This document shows positions 1-6,987 of a stretch of DNA of 6,987 nucleotides, one piece after another (position 1 is the stretch's first letter; every line of letters begins with the position of its first letter). Made by a program: the position numbers and the translations under genes. Source of the DNA: Campylobacterales bacterium (lineage in GTDB: Bacteria; Campylobacterota; Campylobacteria; Campylobacterales; Arcobacteraceae); the NCBI GenBank assembly GCA_027064245.1, contig JAMOPZ010000430.1:1-6987 (forward strand), read 5' to 3'. A model generated the notes under the pieces. It had not been told where the DNA came from, searched no databases, and was given only the letters and a program-made list of their open reading frames with translations.

Positions 1-1392
1 AAACTTTTTATAAAATACAAACAATAAAATAGATGCTATTAAATATTGAATATACTGTGCAAACTCTTCTAAAATAGATTTTACCCCAAATATACTACTA
101 TCTGATATATCTTGAGAATCCATAGTAGCATTTGTTTCTCCAAAAGGTCTTAATCCTATAAATTTAAAAGCTCGTACAGTAACACCATCTCCCCTTTTTT
201 CTCTAAAACCAATAGCTTCTTTTACCACAAGGTCTAAATTATTTAAAAACTCCTCTTTATTCTCAAGTTTTTCTAATACAGATGAATCAAATGTAACAGC
301 AGCTGTAATCTTTGCTATTGAGGCATAACTATTATCTTTTTGACTAATAAGTTTTTTTGATATCTCATAATTTGTTGTAGTTTTTGCTTGCTCTTTTGAT
401 TTTTGAGCCTCTATATTATTATTTTTTTTCTTATTTGCTTGTATATTAGACTGCACACCTGGAGCTAAAACACTCTCTTTAACTTTTTTATCCATCTCTT
501 TTGTAGTTGTTTCTGTACTTTGTTGACTTCGTATAGTTCCCTCTGGTTCATATATCTCTTGAGATATCTCTTTTTTTGTAAAATCAAGATCTATATTAAC
601 TTTTGCAACAACTCTATTGTTTCCTATAAAAGGTTGAAGCAAAGATATAATCTTATCTTCATAATCTGTTTCTAACTTATGTCTATATTTTTCATGTGCT
701 ATATATTTAACACTATCTATATCAGCTTGAGAATGTTCTAATAAAGCCCCATTTTGATTTATAAGTTTAATATGATCTGGTGTTAATTTAGGAATTGCAG
801 AAGCAATAAAATTTTTAATTCCATCAACTTGCTTTCTTGACAGCATAGTACCATCTCTTAATGTTAAAACAGCAGATGCACTAGGTGGAACTTTTTTTTG
901 TGTAAAAACAGTATCTTTAGGTATTGCTATTTTTACATTTGCAGCTAAAATACCTGAAAGTGATTCTAAACTTCTACCTAATTCACCCTCCATCGCTCTT
1001 AAATATTTTACTTTATTTTCAAAATTTGTAGTTCCAAGAGAACTTTTATCAAAAATCTCCCAACCACTATGTTTTGATGTAGCAGATTCACTTGTAATTA
1101 ATTTTATTTTTGCAATATTTACATTTATCTTATTAGTTCTTAATGTTAGGTGATTTCCATTTCCAACAACAGAATATGGAATATTTGCAGCATCTAACTC
1201 CGCACTTGCTAACATAACTTGATTTTTTGTTAAGTTTGTTGCTATTGTATAATTTAATTGTTCATCTTGAGCTTTTATATTTGAATAAATAAGCAACCCA
1301 ACCAAAAAGAAAAATAATAAAGAAAATCCACCTATTATTACTGCTCTTTGTGCTTGGTTTAGACCATTTATAAACTTAAAAATTTGTTCCAT
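1..1392 (-). CDS. fliF: FliF, flagellar MS-ring protein (C-terminus cut by window edge)
   Basis: FliF forms the inner-membrane MS ring on which the rod, export gate and C-ring are built. Reading from the ATG at 1392, 464 codons stay open to position 1 with no stop. Visible parts are a first membrane helix at about residues 18-36 (AVIIGGFSLLFFFLVGLLIY), ring-building YscJ/FliF domains with the typical GWEIFDKSSLG at 110-120, YLRAMEGELGRS at 130-141 and ASAVLTLRDG at 172-181, a charged low-complexity periplasmic loop, and the beginning of the second membrane helix at about 447-460. The family is usually about 550 residues, so roughly the last 100, including the FliG-binding tail, lie outside the window. 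An AGGA ribosome site sits 9 bp before the ATG, and the gap to the flgB stop is 15 bp, so it is the last visible gene of the cheY operon. Identity is secure; only completeness is unknown. Confidence 0.95.
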   Translation of the reverse strand, partial: MEQIFKFINGLNQAQRAVIIGGFSLLFFFLVGLLIYSNIKAQDEQLNYTIATNLTKNQVMLASAELDAANIPYSVVGNGNHLTLRTNKINVNIAKIKLITSESATSKHSGWEIFDKSSLGTTNFENKVKYLRAMEGELGRSLESLSGILAANVKIAIPKDTVFTQKKVPPSASAVLTLRDGTMLSRKQVDGIKNFIASAIPKLTPDHIKLINQNGALLEHSQADIDSVKYIAHEKYRHKLETDYEDKIISLLQPFIGNNRVVAKVNIDLDFTKKEISQEIYEPEGTIRSQQSTETTTKEMDKKVKESVLAPGVQSNIQANKKKNNNIEAQKSKEQAKTTTNYEISKKLISQKDNSYASIAKITAAVTFDSSVLEKLENKEEFLNNLDLVVKEAIGFREKRGDGVTVRAFKFIGLRPFGETNATMDSQDISDSSIFGVKSILEEFAQYIQYLIASILLFVFYKKF

Positions 1393-1407
1393 ATATTATT
1401 ATCCTAG

Positions 1408-1812
1408 TTAATTTTTACCAGAAGCATCAATAACACTTTTAAACCAAGCTGTATCCTTCTTGATCGAGTTTTGTATCGCACTAAATATCATACTATTTTG
1501 AGCTTGCTGTGACATTTGTGTATCTAAATTTACATTATTGCCATCATTTTGTTCCTCTAATCCATCTACTTCATATGTAGCTAAATTTGGTTCTTTATCT
1601 ATTTTATCTATTTGCATATGATATTTATTTGTACGCACTAACTCTAAAGCTTTATCTTCACTTGCTTTATCCATCTCATTTTTAAATCTTAAATCTTTTG
1701 TCTTATAATCTGGAGTATCTATATTAGCAATATTTGTAGATATTACTTTTTGCCTTTGTGATGTATAATTTAATTGTTTATACAATAATTGACTTACGCT
1801 ACTTGGCTCCAT
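1408..1812 (-). CDS. flgB: FlgB, proximal rod protein
   Basis: FlgB is a proximal rod subunit of the flagellar basal body. It is exported by the flagellar type III system and assembled just above the MS ring. The 134-residue protein has the normal FlgB length. It carries the rod/hook N-terminal signature STNIANIDTPDYK at residues 25-37, where the DTPDY form is characteristic of FlgB rather than FlgF or FlgG. The C-terminal amphipathic helix (roughly 95-130) is the second half of the D0 coiled coil. It starts 10 bp after the stop of the flgF-like gene, with a strong AAAGGTGAT ribosome site just upstream of the ATG at 1812. It is followed 15 bp later by fliF. The usual flgC and fliE are not between flgB and fliF here, so they must lie elsewhere. 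There is no cleavable signal peptide, as expected for a type III substrate. Confidence 0.92.
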   Translation of the reverse strand: MEPSSVSQLLYKQLNYTSQRQKVISTNIANIDTPDYKTKDLRFKNEMDKASEDKALELVRTNKYHMQIDKIDKEPNLATYEVDGLEEQNDGNNVNLDTQMSQQAQNSMIFSAIQNSIKKDTAWFKSVIDASGKN

Positions 1813-1822
1813 CTATCACCTT

Positions 1823-2545
1823 TTATCTTGTAGTTCCAATATCTGCAATAACTTTTTTATTTATATCATCAATACCAGTTATTGCTTTTTGTGATTGTTC
1901 AAACTCTCTTTGTGCTTCTATTAAAGCGGTCATTGATGTTATTGTATTTACATTACTATGCTCAAGATAACCTTGTTTTATAAAATTAATTGAATCTTCA
2001 TTTTTTAAAACAGTTTTATTACTAATTTTATAACTATTATTACCAACTTTATCTTCAGTATTTAAATTAGTACTTACTAATGCTATATCTTTAAAAATAT
2101 CATCTGTTCCATTAGATAAATTAATAGGCTGATTATTTTTATTTAATACCAAACTACCATTTGCTGTTACTAATTGATTATTTATATTTTTAAATGATCC
2201 ATCTCTTGTTAATAAAATATCTCCGTTTATATTTTTAACTTTAAAATACTTATCACTAGATGTAATAGCAAAATCAAGAGGATTTCCTGTTTGAGAAATA
2301 CCACCTACTCTATTATCTGAATATGATTGATCTATCTTTGGTATTGTATTCATAACTGCACTTAGTTCATCTATTGATTCATCTTTTTCATTTTGTTTTG
2401 TTAAATATTGATTAAATGAACCTTGTGCTAAAAAATCCTCTTTAAAGCCTACTGTATTTACATTTGCTAAATTATTAGATACAGTAGCTGCTCTATTTAG
2501 TTGATTTACCATACTTGCTGCTAATGGATGTATACCTTGTGTCAT
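1823..2545 (-). CDS. flgF: FlgF/FlgG-family rod protein, probably FlgF
   Basis: This 240-residue basal-body rod protein belongs to the FlgF/FlgG group. The N-terminal rod signature SNNLANVNTVGFKED is at residues 23-37. The middle holds a hook/rod D1-like segment containing GNPLDFAI, KYFKV and LLTRDGSFK (the pattern that reads GxxLDxAxxGxGYFxV and YTRxGxF in the family). The C-terminal helix SMTALIEAQREFEQSQKAI is at about 204-222. It is shorter and more divergent than the FlgG encoded at 3924-4709, so I assign it to FlgF; a second FlgG paralogue is the alternative. An AAGG ribosome site lies 9 bp before the ATG at 2545. It begins 15 bp after the cheZ-like stop and ends 10 bp before flgB, so it is co-transcribed with both. 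Confidence 0.82.
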   Translation of the reverse strand: MTQGIHPLAASMVNQLNRAATVSNNLANVNTVGFKEDFLAQGSFNQYLTKQNEKDESIDELSAVMNTIPKIDQSYSDNRVGGISQTGNPLDFAITSSDKYFKVKNINGDILLTRDGSFKNINNQLVTANGSLVLNKNNQPINLSNGTDDIFKDIALVSTNLNTEDKVGNNSYKISNKTVLKNEDSINFIKQGYLEHSNVNTITSMTALIEAQREFEQSQKAITGIDDINKKVIADIGTTR

Positions 2546-2560
2546 ATTATTATACCTTCA

Positions 2561-3376
2561 TTAATTATTACTAAACTCACCTATTAATGATTCTAAATCA
2601 TCATCACTAACTGTTGATGCAGAATCACCTGAGATATGCTTAGCTATTTGAACTTCTGGTTTACCAGTATCATCTTCAAAAATACCATTTAAATAATTTG
2701 TAAGTTTTTTAATAACTGCCATTACTCTTTCAATCTTTTGCCTATTGATATCATGATATTGCATAATCTCCATAGCCTCAAAAATCTTATTATTTTCTGC
2801 ATCTATTCGAAGTTTATATGCTTGTATTATCTCAATTGATTTTTGAGATTCTTCCAAATTGTCTTTAAATACATCTATATTAGGAAATTTATTTTCTAAT
2901 GAAGTTAAAAGATCCCGCTGTTTTGTAGCAAACTCTTCAAGTTGATTAAATACATCCCCTACTTCACCATTTTCATCTAAAATAAAACTTAAAATATCAA
3001 ATATTTGAGAAGCTTTCTCTTCACTATCCTCTGCTACTTCATTTAATTGATTTACAACTTTATGTTCTTTTTCAACTGGTAACGGAAACTTAGATTCTTC
3101 AATCATCTCTTCTATTGTGTGAGCAGAATCATCTTGAGTAGGTATCTCTTCTTGAGGTTCATCATCTGTAATACCTTCTATCCCCGCTAAAATATCATCA
3201 ATATTATCATTTGATGATTCCTCTTCTTGAGGTTCATCATCTGTAATACCTTCTATCCCCGCTAAAATATCATTATCAATAGCACCTACACTATCATCAC
3301 TAGATTCTTCGTCGCCTCCTGAGATATCATCAGCACCACTCATAAGTGCTTCTATCTCCTCTTGACTCATACTCAT
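2561..3376 (-). CDS. cheZ: CheZ-like phospho-CheY phosphatase with extra acidic N-terminal repeats
   Basis: This is probably the remote CheZ type found in Campylobacterota, which dephosphorylates CheY-P. The helical core is about residues 105-232. Near its end, the segment MQYHDINRQKIERVM (205-219) matches the CheZ active-site pattern DxxxQ, with D209 and Q213 in the places of E. coli D143 and Q147. The C-terminus DDDLESLIGEF (258-268) resembles the CheY-binding tail helix of CheZ. The first 100 residues are unlike ordinary CheZ: the start MSQEEIEALMSG (3-14) resembles the CheY-docking N-terminus of FliM, followed by two near-identical acidic repeats (DILAGIEGITDDEPQEE at 36-52 and 61-77). 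The gene lies 4 bp after cheY and its AAAGG ribosome site overlaps the cheY stop, so the two are probably translationally coupled. Met3 could also be the start. Core assignment is good; extra CheY docking is inference. Confidence 0.82.
   Translation of the reverse strand: MSMSQEEIEALMSGADDISGGDEESSDDSVGAIDNDILAGIEGITDDEPQEEESSNDNIDDILAGIEGITDDEPQEEIPTQDDSAHTIEEMIEESKFPLPVEKEHKVVNQLNEVAEDSEEKASQIFDILSFILDENGEVGDVFNQLEEFATKQRDLLTSLENKFPNIDVFKDNLEESQKSIEIIQAYKLRIDAENNKIFEAMEIMQYHDINRQKIERVMAVIKKLTNYLNGIFEDDTGKPEVQIAKHISGDSASTVSDDDLESLIGEFSNN
3146..3273 (-). repeat. 53-bp exact direct repeat (75-bp period) inside the cheZ-like gene
   Basis: Positions 3146-3198 and 3221-3273 are identical over 53 bp, with differing bases just outside. 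The offset is 75 bp, exactly 25 codons, so the duplication preserves frame. It encodes the two DILAGIEGITDDEPQEE copies of the acidic N-terminal extension. Identity at synonymous positions too suggests a recent duplication or ongoing homogenisation. Copy number could change by slippage or recombination without breaking the gene. Confidence 0.93.
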
Positions 3377-3380
3377 TTTA

Positions 3381-3755
3381 TCAACCTTTTACTAGCCCAT
3401 CAAGTTTTTCTTTTAATATATCTGCACTAAAAGGTTTTACTATATAGTTATTAACACCAGCTTTTAATGCTGTAATAACTTCACTTTTACCACCTTCAGT
3501 TGTAATCATAACAATAGGAGTTTTTTGATGAGCACCTCCAGCTCTAATTTTCTTAACAAGTTCAAGACCATTCATATTTGGCATATTCCAATCTGTTAAA
3601 ATAACATCATACTGACCATTAGTTTCAAGTATTTTCCATGCTTCTACACCATCTGCAGCTTCATCAAAATCCCCTTTTTTTACACCTAGTTGCTGAACAA
3701 CATTTCCAATAATTCTTCTCATAGTTGAACTATCATCTACAATTAATATTCTCAT
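3381..3755 (-). CDS. cheY: CheY, chemotaxis response regulator
   Basis: CheY is a single-domain receiver. When phosphorylated by CheA it binds the flagellar switch and changes rotation. The 124-residue protein has every receiver landmark: acidic pair D7/D8 (VDDSSTMRR), phospho-acceptor D55 in LTDWNMP, T85, Y104 and K107 in the K-P motif. Their spacing matches E. coli D57, T87, Y106 and K109. There is no output domain. The ATG at 3755 is chosen because AAAAGGA lies 8 bp upstream and the protein begins directly with MRILIVDD. A longer reading from 3791 would add 12 atypical residues, has no ribosome site, and would put the start codon inside the -10 box at 3790-3795. It is the first gene of the minus-strand operon and overlaps the cheZ-like ribosome site at its end. 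Confidence 0.97.
   Translation of the reverse strand: MRILIVDDSSTMRRIIGNVVQQLGVKKGDFDEAADGVEAWKILETNGQYDVILTDWNMPNMNGLELVKKIRAGGAHQKTPIVMITTEGGKSEVITALKAGVNNYIVKPFSADILKEKLDGLVKG
3384..3388 (-). promoter_or_regulatory. Ribosome site of the cheZ-like gene overlapping the end of cheY
   Basis: On the minus strand the last cheY codons read AAA GGT TGA. The AAAGG falls 7-8 bp before the ATG of the cheZ-like gene at 3376. Ribosomes finishing cheY would unload at this site, which fits coupled, near-stoichiometric synthesis of CheY and its phosphatase. Confidence 0.6.
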
Positions 3756-3789
3756 AATATAAATCCTTTTAATAAAAAATACCAAAGAC

Positions 3790-3795
3790 ATTATA
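3790..3795 (-). promoter_or_regulatory. Putative -10 box of the cheY operon
   Basis: The minus strand reads TATAAT exactly (ATTATA on the plus strand), 34 bp before the cheY ATG at 3755. There is no convincing TTGACA at 16-18 bp; the upstream stretch is simply T- and A-rich, as is common for housekeeping-sigma promoters in Campylobacterota. This leaves a leader of about 25-30 nt containing the AAAAGGA ribosome site. Confidence 0.5.
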
Positions 3796-3883
3796 GTAGA
3801 TATATGTTAAAAATTTACTTAGTTATAGAAAAAATTGTAAACTTTTTGAATATTTTTTTATCTAACTTTAATCATAGTTTAAT

Positions 3884-3889
3884 TATAAT
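3884..3889 (+). promoter_or_regulatory. Putative -10 box of the flgG operon
   Basis: An exact TATAAT lies 34 bp before the flgG ATG at 3924, preceded by T-rich sequence but no good -35 hexamer. The distance to the start codon mirrors that of the divergent cheY promoter. The flgG ribosome site AAGGA is at 3911-3915, 8 bp before the ATG. Confidence 0.5.
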
Positions 3890-3923
3890 AAGAAAACTTA
3901 AAAATAATTAAAGGAATTTTATT

Positions 3924-4709
3924 ATGATAAAAGGCTTATATACAGCAGCTACAGGTATGACTGCTCAACAATATAATATAGATGTAATTTCAAATAATAT
4001 TGCAAATATCAATACTACTGCATTTAAAAAAGATAGAGCAGAGTTCCAAGATCTTATGTACCAAAGTTTAAATTATACAGCATCTGCAACTTCGGCTGAT
4101 ACACAAAATCCTACAGGAATTGATGTAGGATGTGGAGTGGTAATTTCTGGTATACAAAAAGATTCTATGCAAGGAAATTGTATAGCTACAGGTAATGATT
4201 TGGATGTAGCTGTTCAAGGAAAAGGTTATTTTAAAATAACAACTGCAAGTGGAGATACCGCATATACAAGAAATGGTGCATTTAAACAAAATAGTGATGG
4301 AGACTTAGTAAATAGCCAAGGGTTTAAACTAGATCCTCCTATTACTATACCATCAGAAATAACAAAAATTTCAATAACTGCAGATGGCTTAGTAACAGGA
4401 TCAAAATCTGACGGAACAGAACAACAATTAGGTCAAATTCAGCTATCAACATTTGTAAATAATGCTGGACTTTCACCTATAGGAAATAGTTTATATTTAG
4501 CAACAAGTGCTTCAGGTGATGCAACAGATGGAACACCAGGAACCGATGGATTAGGAACACTTAGACAAGGTATGTTAGAGTCTTCAAATGTACAATTAGT
4601 TACAGAGATGACAAATCTTATTACTGCACAAAGAGCATATGAAGCAAACTCTAAATCTATAACAACAACAGATACTATGCTTCAAACAGCAAATCAACTA
4701 AAAAAATAA
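3924..4709 (+). CDS. flgG: FlgG, distal rod protein
   Basis: FlgG polymerises into the distal rod that crosses the periplasm and peptidoglycan to the hook. The protein is 261 residues, the standard FlgG length. The N-terminus MIKGLYTAATGM and the rod signature ISNNIANINTTAFKK (22-36) are canonical. The central GNDLDVAVQGKGYFKI and YTRNGAFKQNSDG are the conserved FlgG core. The C-terminus has LGTLRQGMLESSNVQLVTEM followed by ITAQRAYEANSKSI. It lacks a Sec signal, as expected for a flagellar type III export substrate. The ribosome site AAGGA is 8 bp upstream. It heads the plus-strand operon; the next gene begins 33 bp after its stop with no terminator visible between them. Confidence 0.95.
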   Translation: MIKGLYTAATGMTAQQYNIDVISNNIANINTTAFKKDRAEFQDLMYQSLNYTASATSADTQNPTGIDVGCGVVISGIQKDSMQGNCIATGNDLDVAVQGKGYFKITTASGDTAYTRNGAFKQNSDGDLVNSQGFKLDPPITIPSEITKISITADGLVTGSKSDGTEQQLGQIQLSTFVNNAGLSPIGNSLYLATSASGDATDGTPGTDGLGTLRQGMLESSNVQLVTEMTNLITAQRAYEANSKSITTTDTMLQTANQLKK

Positions 4710-4742
4710 TCTAATATTACTTATATGGTTTTATATTAAATT

Positions 4743-5183
4743 ATGAATTTAGAAGAATTAAAAAAACTTAGAGAAGATAATTTAAAAGCTCATAAAAAGA
4801 AAAAAAGAGCTTATTATCTTAAATCTAAGCTTCAAAAAAAAGATACTGAAAAACTAGAACAAAAACAAAATGCTATCGATTATGAAGTAGAATTATTTGG
4901 TGGTAGTTTTACTCAAAAATTAAAAGAGATTGCAAAAAAACAAAAAGCTCATATAGATTCAAGAGAAGAAATTATCAAACAAAAAATACAAGAATATCAA
5001 GATAAAAAACATCAATATTATCTAAAAAACAAAAATGAACGATTAGAATATGATAAAGAATATAGAGAAAAAAAGAGAGAAAAATTAAAAGAGTATAGAA
5101 GAGAATATTATAGAAAAAATAAAGAAAAGATTTTAGCAAAACAAAAAGAGTATAGAGAAAAATTAAAAATGGAAAAAAATTAA
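4743..5183 (+). CDS. Unknown lysine-rich, probably coiled-coil protein (146 aa)
   Basis: I do not recognise this gene. The protein is dominated by Lys, Glu, Gln, Tyr and Arg and is predicted to be nearly all helix, with no signal peptide or membrane segment. Only residues about 43-62 (AIDYEVELFGGSFTQKL) look less repetitive and could be a short folded or binding element. The C-terminal half has a degenerate 30-residue period: YYLKNK at 92 and YYRKNK at 122, EYREK at 106 and 136; an earlier YYLK is at 24. It is strongly basic. It follows flgG by 33 bp with no clear ribosome site, and its TAA directly abuts the ATG of the CheC-like/SPOR gene, which suggests co-translation and related function. 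A FliJ-like or other export chaperone is conceivable on size and helicity alone, but no motif supports it. The sustained reading frame and gene packing argue that it is real. Confidence 0.7.
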   Translation: MNLEELKKLREDNLKAHKKKKRAYYLKSKLQKKDTEKLEQKQNAIDYEVELFGGSFTQKLKEIAKKQKAHIDSREEIIKQKIQEYQDKKHQYYLKNKNERLEYDKEYREKKREKLKEYRREYYRKNKEKILAKQKEYREKLKMEKN

Positions 5184-6491
<1,308 letters not shown>

Positions 6492-6508
6492 AATTACATC
6501 GTAATATA

Positions 6509-6987
6509 TTAGAATTTATATGCAACTAATGCCGATATTTTTGTAATATCATCACTATTATTTTGCCCATTAATATCTGTAAAAACAAATTTAGATTCTA
6601 TATTATTATAAAATTCATAAGAAAATGAGATATCAAATTCTCTTTCTCTATTATTATTTGTTCCATATTCACTTACACCATATAAAGCTGATATACCTAT
6701 CTCATTTATCTGAGCTTCAGCACCTAAATAAAATGTATCTGAATCAGGATTATAAACATAGTTTCCCTCTTCAAAAGGATTGATATTATCTCCATAACTA
6801 GCAAGAGAACCTATACCACCATCTTTGTCTGTTTGGATATAACCAAATTTAGTTTCTACTGTATCTAAAATAGAATAAGAACTTTCAAGATTTAAAATAT
6901 AGCCATTTTGAGTATTTTGTACATCTTCATCACTTTTAGCTAAATGTATCAAAAAATTAACTTTTTGTATATCCTCAAATTCAACTT
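6509..6987 (-). CDS. Outer-membrane porin of the Opr/MOMP type, C-terminal part only
   Basis: This is the last 158 residues of a beta-barrel porin, a passive outer-membrane channel of the Campylobacterota Opr/major outer membrane protein kind. The frame is open to the right edge, so the true start is outside; the TTG at 6952 is an internal leucine codon, not a start. Alternating hydrophobic and polar strands are visible (GYILNLESSYSIL, TFYLGAEAQI, EIGISALYGVSEYG, FDISFSYEFY, ESKFVFTDI). The loop containing IGSLASYGDNINPFEEG is typical of this family. The chain ends in ISALVAYKF, with the terminal aromatic residue recognised by the BAM assembly machinery. It is convergent with the plus-strand operon and has no evident link to flagellar function. 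Confidence 0.85.
   Translation of the reverse strand, partial: VEFEDIQKVNFLIHLAKSDEDVQNTQNGYILNLESSYSILDTVETKFGYIQTDKDGGIGSLASYGDNINPFEEGNYVYNPDSDTFYLGAEAQINEIGISALYGVSEYGTNNNREREFDISFSYEFYNNIESKFVFTDINGQNNSDDITKISALVAYKF

Larger units (their letters stand above)
3756..3923. other. Divergent intergenic region between the cheY and flgG operons
   Basis: This 168-bp, extremely AT-rich spacer separates two operons transcribed away from each other. It holds one TATAAT-type box in each direction. I see no sigma-54 element (GG then GC at -24/-12), no sigma-28-type box, no RNA gene and no terminator. Co-regulation of the two operons from this shared region is plausible. Confidence 0.7.

Noticed and set aside
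1758..1970. Plus-strand 70-codon reading frame
   Set aside because: It lies opposite flgB and the flgF-like gene, has no family resemblance, and is a shadow of two well-supported genes.
3756..3791. Twelve-residue N-terminal extension of CheY from the ATG at 3791
   Set aside because: It has no ribosome site, is not part of the receiver fold, and its start codon overlaps the -10 box; the ATG at 3755 has AAAAGGA at good spacing.
4068..4289. Minus-strand 73-codon reading frame rich in Cys and Ser
   Set aside because: It is wholly antisense to the conserved core of flgG and its composition is an artefact of that strand.
4743..5183. FliJ assignment for the basic coiled-coil protein
   Set aside because: Size and helicity fit, but no FliJ motif is visible, fliI is not adjacent, and the YYxKNK-type repeats are low complexity that would match many unrelated proteins.
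6950..6952. TTG at 6952 as the start of a 147-residue protein
   Set aside because: The frame is open through to the window edge, there is no ribosome site, and the protein is the end of a porin much longer than this.

Overview
This AT-rich window looks like Campylobacterota (formerly Epsilonproteobacteria), most likely Arcobacter or a relative. The evidence is the base composition, Campylobacterota-type flagellar and chemotaxis proteins, a divergent CheZ beside CheY, and a C-terminal porin fragment of the Opr/MOMP type. The genus is an inference; no rRNA or other marker is present.

Positions 1-3755, minus strand: a tight operon transcribed right to left, cheY - cheZ-like - flgF-like - flgB - fliF. 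The gaps are 4, 15, 10 and 15 bp. fliF runs off the left edge, so the end of its second membrane helix and its FliG-binding tail are missing. The order is unusual: the switch-signal gene and its phosphatase lead a rod/MS-ring operon, and flgC and fliE are absent from their usual place between flgB and fliF.

Positions 3756-3923: a divergent intergenic region with TATAAT-type -10 boxes facing both ways and no recognisable sigma-54 or sigma-28 site. One box overlaps a spurious upstream cheY start, which supports the shorter CheY.

Positions 3924-6491, plus strand: flgG (distal rod), then a lysine-rich, probably coiled-coil protein of unknown function, then a 435-residue protein with an unusual architecture. 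I read that protein as a CheC/FliY-N-like domain, an 18-fold Pro-Glu linker, one membrane helix and a C-terminal SPOR-like domain. The last two genes abut exactly (TAA then ATG), which implies translational coupling.

Positions 6480-6987: a palindrome overlapping the stop of the fusion gene separates it from the convergent 3' end of an outer-membrane porin gene that continues past the right edge.

Together the genes cover the axial rod and MS ring (FlgB, FlgF-like, FlgG, FliF), the switch signal (CheY) and its removal (CheZ-like). Two less standard proteins may tie the signalling or switch machinery to the envelope. The most interesting items are the CheC/FliY-like - PE - TM - SPOR protein with its coupled partner, and the CheZ-like protein carrying a FliM-like N-terminus plus repeated short motifs that resemble CheY-docking peptides.
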